Shown here one piece after another: positions 7,179 through 17,280 of a stretch of DNA of 18,435 nucleotides (positions are counted from its first letter, which is position 1; the number at the start of each line of letters is the position of its first letter). The notes under the pieces are model-generated. The model saw only the letters and a program-made list of their open reading frames with translations. It did not search any database and was not told the origin of the DNA. Made by a program: the position numbers and the translations under genes. The DNA comes from Roridomyces roridus. Lineage: Eukaryota > Basidiomycota > Agaricomycetes > Agaricales > Mycenaceae. The DNA is taken from NCBI GenBank assembly GCA_029378245.1, contig JARKIF010000439.1, positions 1 to 18,435 of the forward strand, in the 5' to 3' direction.

Positions 7179-8937
7179 CTAAGTGTCCTGGACATAATTT
7201 CCTACGGTGGGTCAGAAATGGAAAGAGATGAACAAGGATAGAAAGATACCCACCAGGAAACACCCCTTGCTGGCCGTTCAATCGTCCCGTCCACCAGTCT
7301 TCCGCACTCGCACCCCGCTCGACAACCTCTATCCGGTCACCCGTGTTGAACGACAGATCCCCGTCGGCCTAGATGAGATGAGCGCATGCTTGCAAGCTTA
7401 CGATTCTTCTTACCTGAGCAGCAAAATCATACAGCGCAACAACGTATTGGATTTGCGGAGCAGCCTTTGGTTTGGGTTTCAACGGCGGAGGCGGTGGAGG
7501 CGCCCTCTTTGCTCCCGCGGCAGCAGCAGCAGCGAGACCTGCACTGGCTGATGGCGAATACGGCGGCGGGGCAGCAGGAGCAGCTGATCCGGGGACCGGC
7601 GGAGGTACCTTCTTTGCAAACGAGTTCGAGGGCACGCGTGTTGGGGGAGATGTCTTCGTGCTGCCCAAAGAGCTGGCAGTCGAAGTCGAAGCCGACGTGG
7701 CCGATCGTTCAAGACCACCCCCATTCGCCCGATTGGCCTGCACAAGCTTGGCTAGCGGAAGATTCAATCTCGGCCGCGGACAGGTGGAAAACGTCCTTAC
7801 AAACTGAGATGATCCGTTTAACAATGTTCAATTCCTCAACTTGGGCCCAAGCGTCTGTGCGCTTGGCCTCGTAGTCGGCTGCAATTTGAGAACCAGGCAC
7901 ATTGGTGATGTCGTATCCTGCTTCCCCGGCAAACCCAGCCATCTTGTCGTGAATAGAGTAGAATATATTTAATCTGCGATTCGTCAGAAAATGAGTTGGC
8001 GTAGCACACCACACGTACTGCATATAATAGAATGAGGAGAAGAGGGGGTCGATGAATTGGGTCGAGAGTGTCATGAATTTGGGCAGATCAGTCTTGAGGG
8101 AGTTGTTGAGAAAGTCGTATTCGTTGGTTGCGAGCTCAAAGTCTTGTTCCAGCTGGCAAGGTCTCGTTAGAAGAGAACAGTCTTGCACGTGTAACTCACC
8201 TTGAACAAATTCTTCTCGTCGCTGAGGGACTTTTCCTTTTTATCCCGAAGCTTGGTCAATGAGTTGTTGAAGCGATCGTAATCGGTGAGCTGGCCCAGAA
8301 GATGAATAATCGAAAGCACGCGCTTCAAATGGCGCACCTTGTGGTCTCGCTTCGTTATAGTTTTCCTAATTGTCTTCATGACCTGCTGAAAGTCCTTGAT
8401 GGGGCCCACAATTCTGGTCTCGATGAGCTCGAGTTCTGGTCCGATCGAGGCGCGTAGTTCCTCCATCGTAGTTTCATATTTGGACACGCTGCGGATGGTC
8501 TGGGCGGAGTCGGGATTCTTGCCAATGAGATCGTATTCGCCAGCGATGGGATGGAACATGGTGGAAAAGTGCGTCGCGAATCCAGCACCCGAGGTGAAGA
8601 GACCTGCAGCACTTGGTCAACAAGAGAGCAGCGATTTACAGTCCATTGTCGCGTGCCATTGACAGCGTCTGTGAACGCCTTGGTGTCCTTCAATAGCTTC
8701 TCAGCAGCCTTCTCCATGTTCCCGAAATGCCGTTGATAGTCGTCGAACTCGGGGTCGGTCGATTCTTCAAGAGGCATTAGATACCGGGATTTGGTGCTCG
8801 CTCGAGTCCTCCTTACTCTTGGACATGCCGACCTTGCTGGTCACCATGAACGGCGTGCTGCGGGCGATGCATTGAGCGACGACTCAAGGGCGTGCTGCGT
8901 GTGTATACCGTTTGATGGTCTTGGTGATTCCCTTCAT
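7179..8937 (-). CDS. BAR-SH3 domain protein (Rvs167/Hob1, amphiphysin-like)
   Basis: Membrane-curvature protein family acting at endocytic actin patches, normally as a heterodimer with an Rvs161-type BAR protein. Nine exons assemble into 454 aa. Introns are 8858-8908, 8765-8816, 8604-8656, 8153-8199, 7974-8018, 7752-7800, 7369-7413 and 7202-7253, and all phases agree. The N-terminal amphipathic start MKGITKTIKRTPFMVTSKVG leads into a BAR domain (about 20-260) with STDPEFDDYQRHF, KLLKDTKAFTDAVNGLF, DHKVRHLKRV and QFIDPLFSSFYYMQLNIFY. A Ser/Thr-, Ala- and Pro-rich linker (about 297-395, with runs of Ala and Pro) precedes a complete SH3 domain (about 397-452: ALYDFAAQ, EDWWTGRLNGQQGVFPGNYV). The third intron starts with GC, not GT, but is required to give DAVNGLF. 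The start codon lies 137 bp from that of divergent SDO1. The call is strong on the domain layout. Confidence 0.93.
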
Positions 8938-9074
8938 GTTGGGACGAGAGAGGTAGGGATGAGTGGAGAGGGAGAGGTAGTAACACGCGCGATGTACGTC
9001 TATTGTTGCCGAGACTTGACAAGACAAAAGTCAGAAACCTTGATTTCGGCCCGCGTCAACTCTTGCTCTCAACC
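8938..9074. promoter_or_regulatory. Shared divergent promoter region of BAR-SH3 gene and SDO1
   Basis: A 137-bp gap separates two head-to-head start codons, so both 5' UTRs and core promoters must lie here or reach into the neighbouring genes. I saw no clear TATA box or CCAAT motif. The call rests on position only. Confidence 0.5.
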
Positions 9075-10120
9075 ATGTCCAAGATAAATCAACCGTCCAA
9101 CCAGATCAAGTGCAATCCTCCCAACGTCCCCACCCAAGCCTCGTCCTCAATATTTTTCTAGGCTTACAAATGTCTCCATCGTCCGCCTAAAGAAGGGCGG
9201 CAAGCGTTTCGAGGCAATTTATTCAGCCCTGGGACACAAAACACGCGCTAACCTCGCTGTATGTTTAGATTGCATGCTACAAGAACAAGGTGCAAGAATG
9301 GAGGACAGGCGTGTAAGAGTTGCGCCCATACCACCGCTGATTATTCATTCCGACGGGATTAGCGAAATAAACTTGGACGACGTGCTGCAAATTAGCAACG
9401 TCTTCACCAATGTTTCCAAGGGTGAGGTCTCGAAGACGAACGACCTGCAAAAAGCATTCGGCATGACGGACGTTTCAGAGATTGTGAAAGAGGTGGGTAC
9501 GCAAACGTCGAAATTATGTGCATGATCTAGACGCAGTACAGATTCTCAAGAAAGGAGAAGTTCAGGTCGGGGAGAAGGAGCGTGACCACGACCTGGGTGC
9601 TCTGAGGAAGGAAATCGCCACACTAGTTGCAGAAAAGTGTGAAGATCCCGCGACGCAGAGACCATACGCCGTCGGCATGATAGAAAAGGCCATGGCCGAG
9701 GCGGGATTCAGCGTCAAGCCCGACAAGACTGCGAAAAGCCAGGTGCGTCTCATCGATCCAATTATTTCCCTCTGACTTATTCCGCAGGTCTCGGCATGCA
9801 TTAAGCAACTGCAGAGCGACTCCACGCTGCCCATACAGCGTTCACGGATGCGTGTGCGCGTTACGATGCCCACAGCCGACGGGAAGCGTCTACGAGAAAA
9901 GGTTCTCGAAGGGGCACAAACAGTCGAGGACGATCAGATGGGACAGGACGAGTGGGAAGTCGTAAGTCCCCAACCTTCCATCTGCAACTCTTTCACTGAC
10001 TTGGATCGTCAGATAATGCTCATCGATCCAGGTCAATTCCGCGTCATCAACGACCTCCTGCAAAAGGAGTGCAAGGGCCGAGGAAGAATGGAGACAATGA
10101 CGATCAGCGCGACTTCCTAG
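9075..10120 (+). CDS. SDO1: Ribosome maturation factor SDO1/SBDS
   Basis: SBDS-family factor that, with the GTPase EFL1, releases Tif6/eIF6 from pre-60S subunits in the cytoplasm. Seven exons give 247 aa, the usual family length (about 250). Introns are 9110-9161, 9214-9268, 9313-9362, 9493-9541, 9743-9787 and 9962-10012; summed exons are divisible by three. The N-terminal FYSH domain shows SIVRLKKGGKRFEIACYKNKV and LQISNVFTNVSKGEV. The middle domain has ILKKGEVQVGEKERDHDLG and RPYAVGMIEKAMAEAGFSV. The C-terminal ferredoxin-like domain follows DKTAKSQVSACIKQLQ. Intron two begins GAG|GCAATT, a GC-AG donor demanded by the conserved FEIACY join. The gene is divergent from the BAR-SH3 gene and convergent with ALG1 (63 bp between stops). 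Confidence 0.96.
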
Positions 10121-10183
10121 AAGACCATGTGTATCTGTATCACGCCTTTTGTAGAGAAAAATACAATGTATCGGATTCATAGA

Positions 10184-12104
10184 TTACTTGACGTCCTTGA
10201 GAATTAAACGTCTGATATGCTGCGTCCAGTTTTCGTCCCATGGTTGCCAGATATCTTCTGGAGGTTCGGGCGAGGAGACGTTCAGATGCGGTGGAGACAT
10301 GGCTCTATCCGCTGACGGGGTCAGATAGGAACGCAGTTCATCCAAACGCGGACAGCTCGGAAAGCCGGTGAGAAGAGTCTGTCGAAAGTCTAGTCATTGC
10401 CCACGAGGACGGAAAAAAGGACGCACCTCGATCTGCTCTGTCAACTGAGACGCGTCTCGGAATACCAGCCCATTCTTGCCATCTTTGACGAGTTCGTGCA
10501 GACTGTAATCCTCGTTGAATCGAGAGAAAACGCGAAAACAATGATTCGCCCACCATTCGAAATGAAGTGCGCAAACAGGCAAACCGCAGCCAAACATATC
10601 CACCACCTTCATCGGGAGATCCAGCTTGGAGGAGCTCGTATGCAGGCATATGCCCAGGTCCGCAGAACCTACATCACATCAGCCTTGCTACTTGCAGCGG
10701 CGGCATGCATACCAAGAAGGACCGGATAATCCTCCGCCTCGAGCCACATATTGATACATTTCACCCATTCCCACTCCTTCTGCAGCTCACCTACCTCGGA
10801 CATGTACTTGTCGCGCAGCGGGCCCTTCCCAGTTAGGATAACCAGAACTTTCGGAAGCTTGCCTTGAGCCGCTGAAGCACGAACGTTGTACTGCCCGAGC
10901 GCGGTGATGAGGATGCTAAAGTCTTCATCTGGGGTCCAGGATGTACTCGATACGAGGAGCGCAGGGCGATCTTTGCGGAGTACCGGGGCTTTCACATCTG
11001 CGTAGATGGGGTCGATGATGGCGCTGGGAGACGGGTCAGACCCGGTTGTCGTGGTCAGGGGGGTTGATTTGGGGGGGTCGGACGCGGGGAGAAAGTCTTT
11101 GACGGGGTAAAGGTCGCTTCGCAATTTGAAGGCAAAGAGCTAGGAACGGTTTGTGTGATTCACATGGGAAAGGAATTTGGACGCACATCGTGTGTTTCGT
11201 GCGGCGTGGCTTGGTGAAAGCGCCGAGGTGGCCTATCGTGTAGAACGACTTTGTGACCTCTGAAACGCTTGAGTCCCCAATTTGCCCTTTGAATAACGAA
11301 CGCACTGAAGATCCCACTGCTTTACCAGAAATTCGCGCATGGCCTCGGTCACGAATAGATGAGCATAGGCCGTCCGACCAAAGGTTTTTTCAAACCTGGA
11401 TACCAACGTGAGTCCAAGTTCAAGCTCACGTTGAATATACGCACCATTTGGCGATTCGAACGAGTGGGTGCCGTTCACCCTGCTTAAATCGAAGAGCAAG
11501 GATGCTATAACCCAGGTTGTGCCAGTCGATGATGACTTTACTTCCACGCATACGGGAGACAGCCCATACAACAGCCAACGTAGGAATGCTGGGTGGATTC
11601 TACGCTGCCATTGGACACAGTACGCGTTTAATGGCAGTTTGCTTACTTGCACGAGAATAAACTCTGGTGGGTTGGGAATCGTGAAGAGCGCGAGAAACAT
11701 GGCGCAGACTTGGAGCACTACTTTTATTGGGCCAGAGATGAGGAAGGGTAGAAAGCGGAGCCACACGGGTGGTTCTGGGAGGTAGTTGAACCTGACTTTC
11801 GAGTGCTGCTCCAAGGATGGAATGGGTTTGGACCCTGCAGCAAGCTTGATATGCGTGATTCATGGAGGCACAGGTGCGCACCTCCATATCCTATCAGGTC
11901 GGTGACAAAGTCGTTGTCCGCAAAGCTTTCAGCGTGGTACATCATACGTGGGCTGCGACCAATGTCACCGAGAACGACGATGGCGACGGAGCGGAGAGAG
12001 TGCTGCTCCCGGGGCTTGACAAAGGAGGTGAATTTCCATGTGAGCCAGACGAGAGTAGCGCCAAGCAGGACGAGTGCATAGTCGGATGCGTGCATGTCGA
12101 TCAT
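10184..12104 (-). CDS. ALG1: ALG1 chitobiosyldiphosphodolichol beta-1,4-mannosyltransferase (GT33)
   Basis: Adds the first mannose, from GDP-mannose, to GlcNAc2-PP-dolichol on the cytosolic ER face, early in N-glycan precursor synthesis. Nine exons join to 513 aa. Introns are 11835-11881, 11600-11646, 11396-11444, 11260-11305, 11140-11186, 10669-10712, 10503-10553 and 10379-10426, all GT-AG with consistent phases. Visible landmarks are an N-terminal membrane anchor (about residues 9-24), [16 protein letters not shown] (about 44-58), [45 protein letters not shown], and the donor-sugar region [14 protein letters not shown]...[19 protein letters not shown] followed by [16 protein letters not shown]. 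The residue after TSSS is Lys (AAG), where the yeast and human enzymes as I recall them have Gly. The start could instead be the Met at residue 4. Shares a 41-bp start-to-start gap with NFU1. Confidence 0.95.
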
Positions 12105-12145
12105 GTCCGCTTTCGGCAGCTGACAAAAGCTTGAAATCGGCCTCC
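12105..12145. promoter_or_regulatory. 41-bp head-to-head gap between ALG1 and NFU1
   Basis: Only 41 bp separate the two start codons. There is no room for two core promoters and 5' UTRs, so transcription start sites probably lie inside the opposite gene and the transcripts overlap, unless one start codon is used further downstream. No TATA or CCAAT motif was seen in the gap. Confidence 0.6.
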
Positions 12146-13047
12146 ATGTCCTTCGCTATTCGAGCTGCCTTGAAACGCCAATCTACGAGGCTACAAACAC
12201 GGAGCATATCCTCGTCCCTGCCGCGTTCTGCTGTACTGAAGCGCGGTCCCACATTTGCTACGGCGTCGTCTGTACTTCCACCGCGAATCCATGCGTCGAG
12301 CAGCAAAGCAGCCCCTCCGCTCAGTGAGCAGGCCCATTTACATGCAGTAAAGATGAAATAACAAAAAAGAAAGCCCGGTCCATGTTCATTCAAACAGAGA
12401 CTACACCGAACGACGACTCTCTCAAATTTCTACCTGGGATTGATGTCATGGGCTCCGGGACAGCCGAGTTTCTCGACACGCGCTCCGCACTGAGCTCTCC
12501 CCTTGCTATCCATCTTATGGGTGTCGAAGGTGTCAAGGCCGTGTTTTATGGGCCCGACTTTGTCACGGTCTCCAAAGACTCGGAGAATCCATGGGCAGTC
12601 ATCAAGCCGGAGATTTACTCGTTATTGATGGAGCATTTCTCCTCGGGCCAAAAGCTGTTCCGGAGCGAGGAAGACAAGGAGAATGCGGGACCACAAGACA
12701 CCAAGATCCTAGACACTGACTCGGAGACGGTGGCCATGATAAAGGAGCTGCTGGAGACCCGTGTCCGACCGGCTATCATGGAGGACGGCGGGGACATTGA
12801 GTATCGTGGGTTCGACGAGGATGGTGATGCACTCGTGCGGGTGAAACTAAAGGGGAGCTGCAGGGGCTGCGATTCGAGCGCCGTTACACTCAAGAGCGGG
12901 ATCGAGCGGATGTTGATGCATTACATTCCGGAGGTCAAGGGAGTCGAACAGGTGCTGGACCAGGAGGAGGAGATTGCCATGAACGAGTTCAAGAAGCTCG
13001 AGAAACGGCTGGCCAAGCCTTCGATGGAAAACTACATGTCAATCTAG
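12146..13047 (+). CDS. NFU1: NFU1, mitochondrial Fe-S cluster scaffold/delivery protein
   Basis: Late-acting mitochondrial factor that passes [4Fe-4S] clusters to clients such as lipoyl synthase. Exons 12146-12323 and 12374-13047 join across intron 12324-12373 (GTGAGC...AAAG, branch-like aataac) to give 283 aa. The first 60 or so residues (MSFAIRAALKRQSTRLQTRS...) form an Arg/Ser-rich mitochondrial presequence. The Nfu N-terminal domain starts MFIQTETTPNDDSLKFLPG and contains LAIHLMGVEGVKAVFYGPDF. After a variable acidic linker the NifU-like domain has RPAIMEDGGDIEYRGF and the cluster-binding CxxC at C222/C225 (GSCRGCDSSAVTLKSGIE). The splice choice is fixed by frame, since the first frame hits a TAA inside the intron. 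Diverges from ALG1; the PTP gene starts 109 bp downstream on the same strand. Confidence 0.95.
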
Positions 13048-13156
13048 AGGCCATAGCTAATTATTTGTTTGTTTGTAATGACATCAACGGTCTAGACCAC
13101 ACCTCTTCCACTACGTCATTGGTCATTAGGATTTTCGTCCCTCAAACTGGCACTTG

Positions 13157-16100
13157 ATGGCAGATTTCTTCACCGCTGTCCAGGGTGGCTCACTCGCCGC
13201 CGAGCAGCACACCGAGGACGATGTGAAGAGTTTCGCAGCAGCCATTAATGCCCGCTTTGGCAATGGCGGTGACCAGCAGCAGACTGCTAGACTCCTTGCC
13301 CCACCTTTGGCACTCCGCATACCCAGTACTCCAATGGCCACCCTTTCTATCCAGCAGCCCTCCGATTTCATCCCAGTCCCTCCCAGTGCTCTTTCCGAGT
13401 GGTTGAACGACCCCGCCGTCCTTATTCTCGACATCCGGCCCCATGCAGCCTACTCGTCGGCCCGGATTTCCAAGGCAGTTTCGCTCTCTGTCCCGTCTAC
13501 CCTCCTCAAGAGGCCACTCTTTTCTCTGCAGCGCATATCGGCCATGCTCCCATCTCATTCAGCCCGCGCCCGCTTTTCTGCTTGGAGATCCTCACCTCGC
13601 ATACTTGTATATGACGCAGACTCGGTTAGCATCTCCGAGACATCAAACATACATGGCCTCCTCCGCAAATTCCGCGCAGAGGCTCCCGACGCAGAGATAT
13701 CAGTTGCATGGATACAGGGTGGCTTCCAGGCCGTCTGGGCTCTCCGACGTGACTGCATCGACGTTGTCCCCCCGACCCCGGAGACCGAGACGGAGGATGA
13801 CGAGCCCGAGGACCATTCGAACAACCGACGTGTCCTTCGAGCCCACCATCTACCCCGTGCTGCGTTTGGATACACCAGCACTACTCAGGTTTCCCGGACA
13901 GGTGAGGACATAAACCGACCTCGCCGTACTCGCCAACATCGCATCCCAGGTCCACCGCTCCTGAATCCTCACCTAAAGCTCCCTTCCGCACCGGCAGGCG
14001 AAGCTGATTCTGGCACCGCATCGAATCCCTTCTACGATAACGTTCGGCAGAACACAGAGCTCAATGGCGGCATTACCGAGCGCATTCCGCTTCGATTACC
14101 CCGCCGCGTGCGCCGCCGCATCTCTGAACTCCCGTTCAACTGGCTGCGGGAGATTGTGAGACACGCGGGGTCGTCGACACCTCCTGTCGTTGCAGCATCT
14201 GCCGCATATGGATTTGGTACATTCAGAGGACGACCAGACTCGAGTGAGGAGGATAGCAGCGACTCTGGCACGAGTCTGAGAAACAAAGGACGATGGAGTG
14301 CGTGATTTTTTCTTTTTTCTTTGAAAGTGACACTCAGCTTTATCACGACCAGCTCCATCCGCCGCATCACCTGGACCACGAATCAACTCTGTCAATGACG
14401 GGACCGAGGCCCTCGCGATGCAGTTTTATCGCATCGAGTTGGCGGAGCAGCGGAGACTGATGGATGTCATGGCGCACCATACAAGGGAGAGCGGGATGGA
14501 GTCCAGTACAGCCGAGAAGTCTGGATCGGCCACCGATTCGACGATGAGTCTGGGCTCAGCCTCGACCGACATGCAGTCCGTCGCGTCTGACAAGAGTAGT
14601 GGGAACGACGGGCACGTTCCGTTCCCTTTTAGCATCACAGCGGGTGTTGAAAAGGGTACCAAGAATAGGTGCGTGTATCGGACGCCTCAATGTGGCTCCA
14701 GACTTACGTTGCGACTAGGTACCGTAACATTTGGCCGTTCGAGCACGCACGGGTTAGGCTTCAGCGCCAAATTGCACCTACAGTACCACCCCAAATACCT
14801 CGACGGCGTTCGTCGGAGCATGATGACTACGTGAATGCGTCGTATGTCCAGCCTCTTGGCACGTCTCGGCTATACATTGCTACTCAGGGCCCCCTTGAAT
14901 CGACTTTTGGTGACTTTTGGACGTGCGTTTTCTTGCGTTTGTTCTCTTGTACCTGGCACTGAATAGATACGTAGACTCGTGTGGCAGCAGAATACCCATG
15001 TTATCGTAATGCTGACCCGCGAGGTCGAGGGCTCAGTCATCAAGTGCGGGTCATACTGGCGGTCGGGCACGTATGGATCGCTCCGCGTTGAACTACTCGG
15101 TTGCGCCGCCGAAGGCTGCCATGGTGTCTGTTCCGTCTGCGCTGGAGCAGACGACACCGTCGGCAGCACCCCAGGATTTTTCTCGGGTCTTTCAGCAAAC
15201 AATTCCCGCCCACCAACGGCTGGCCCTCAACTCATCAAGCGGACAATACGATTGACACACGCTGGGTATCCGGATGTACCACCGAGGCGGGTTGTACAAC
15301 TGCAGTACCTCGGGTGGCCGGACATGAACGTTCCTGAGGATGCGCGGGGTGTTCTCGGGCTCGTGTGGGAGGTCAGACGTATCACTGAGGAGTTAGGGAC
15401 TGCGCCGGGTGCACGGCCACCTACGGAAGCGGTGGTCGGCGAGAACGACAATGAGGATGTGGATCGAGCAACAGGCGTGCTCCACCGCGCTTTGCGGCTG
15501 GGGGATGCGGGGGCACCGCTACTGTTGCATTGTTCTGCGGGAGTTGGCCGAACAGGTGGCTTTATCGCCGTCGATGCTGTACTCGATGCCGTGAGGATGG
15601 AGATGCGACAGCTGTATGGTTCAGGCCGTGTAGACGACGGCAGGGGAATCAGAGAGGTCGAGAGCAGCACCGGCAGCGACGGTTGGGGCAGAAGCACTGG
15701 CAGCAGTGGGATTGATGCCAGTCGTGGTATCACTGCGGATTTGCGCGTCGCGGCCATTGCAGAGGATGATCGTATGGATTTGGATGTCTCGCCTCCGGAA
15801 ATGCACACACCAATGCCTGTAGACACTGTTGGCTCGGACTACGTCGATATGGGGAAGACAAGGCTCTGGGCGGAGGAGGTCGCGGACACGAAAGTGTTGT
15901 CGGCTTTTACAGCAACTGCGGCGCCTTCAACATATCCCTCCCCTACAGCGACAGCCATTGCATCACCTGTCCCTTTCCATCTGCAGGCCCCCGCTCATCG
16001 TTCCACTCATTCTCTAACCCTTCCATCGACACCTCACGGTGTATCTGCGCCGAATATCCCCGAAAAATCCACGTCGCTGCCCATTGAGATCAATCCCACT

Positions 16101-16814
16101 CCTGGGGTGGTTCCACTTGCCGTCCGCCGCGGGCACGCCGACCACCGCATGCGTACCTTTTCAGCTCCGAACGCCGCTCCTCCACTGTCGTTGCCATCAA
16201 CCACCCACATGTCATGGCTCCTTCATCAGACCCCTCAGTCGCTACCAGGCAAGCCGGAAAGTTCATTGGGCAACACTTCTCTCTCGGGTCGCCCGCTTGC
16301 TCGCTCACTCTCGCCGTTCACAACCAGCAACAACACCCGACCTCCCGTCGATGGTGGAGAGGAGTTCCATGATCGTATGCATGTCGACTACAAGGAACCT
16401 CGAGTGTTGCACAGGCGCGGTGGAGCAGGCCCTGTACGGCTCAGTCAATTTGAGGACCCGATTTGGGAGGTTTTGCAGGACATGCGGGAGCAACGTATGA
16501 GCCTGTGCCAGAGCTTGCGGCAATATGTCTTTGTCCACGCTGCCATTGTTGAAGGCGCTTTGATGGTCGTGGACGAGGAGCGTGCGCGGGCGGGCGTGAC
16601 ATGGCGACCCGGATCCTTCAAGTTGTCACTGGTGACGAACGACGATGGGTCTATGTCCGCATCATCGACAGGCAAGCGTCAAGCCAGTCCAACGGAGCTG
16701 CTCAAGGAGGATAAGAAAGGAGAGATTGCGTTGTCCAAGCGGCCCAGTATCAAACGCAAACAAGCCAGTGGGGACGCATACCCGCCGCCTCTGTCGACTT
16801 TCCCACCGCCCTAG
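13157..16814 (+). CDS. Rhodanese-PTP tyrosine phosphatase (Pyp1/Ptp2 type)
   Basis: Dual-module phosphatase like fission-yeast Pyp1/Pyp2 and budding-yeast Ptp2/Ptp3, which dephosphorylate stress MAP kinases. Exons 13157-14297, 14338-14668, 14719-14922 and 14975-16814 join in frame to 1171 aa. The N-terminal rhodanese/CH2-like domain (about 80-200) has VLILDIRPHAAYSSARI and WIQGGFQAVW. Its expected active-site Cys loop reads VYDADS, so it is probably a non-catalytic MAPK-docking domain. The PTP domain starts at NRYRNIWPFEHARVRL and shows DDYVNASYV, YIATQGPLESTFGDFW, VIVMLTREVE, the WPD loop LGWPDMNVPE, the P-loop HCSAGVGRTG (Cys745) and the Q-loop QSLRQYVFVHAAIVEG (near 1071). About 280 Ser/Pro-rich residues sit between P-loop and Q-loop, and a shorter insert follows LRVELLG. 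The catalytic residues all look intact. The first intron, 40 nt, is short. MAPK targeting is inferred from family. Confidence 0.9.
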
Positions 16815-17280
16815 TCAAGAAAGTTTCGCATTTCCCTCCCTTTTCTCTATCCATACTGCACTAATGTTATTTATCGTACACATACCACACACGTACACGT
16901 ACATCATTCTCGCATATTTTTCTTCTATCTTGCTTGTTGCTACCACTCCTCATATTCCCGGGCTACCCCTACTGCAATACTCACCGTTTATTTCCTGACA
17001 CTTACAGCCAGGCTTGTATCCTTAACAATTGCTGTATTATCACGCAACCACAGAGATTGTTTAAATACTTGGCGTGCCATTCATTTAACCAAAGCGATTG
17101 TCCGACTCTTTGTCCGCGTCGGTCTCCCGAAAAGGAAAGTACGTGTCTCGTAGTGGCATTGTTCGCGAAACCTTTGTCCGACATCTGCCTATAAAAAGCG
17201 CCCGAAAATGAGCGCGTCGTCCTCTACCATTATCCCGCAGGTCGGCCGCTGCTTTTCCACCACATTCCAAACAAGTCTCC
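16815..17280. other. Intergenic region between PTP gene and unknown gene
   Basis: 466 bp holding the phosphatase 3' UTR (pyrimidine- and AT-rich after the stop) and the promoter of the downstream gene, including a TATA box. Short open frames here show no recognisable protein. Confidence 0.6.
17190..17197 (+). promoter_or_regulatory. TATA box of downstream unknown gene
   Basis: The sequence ctataaaaagcg is a near-perfect TATA box (TATAAAAA) 91 bp before the ATG at 17281. With initiation about 30-60 bp downstream, as in filamentous fungi, a short 5' UTR would result. It is the clearest core promoter element in the window. Confidence 0.6.

Noticed and set aside
7472..7807. Gly/Ala-rich plus-strand frame
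   Set aside because: Antisense to the Pro/Ala-rich linker of the BAR-SH3 protein.
15227..15826. 199-codon minus-strand open frame inside the phosphatase gene
   Set aside because: Antisense to the PTP WPD and P-loop region, Ser/Thr/Pro-rich with no domain; a shadow of codon bias.
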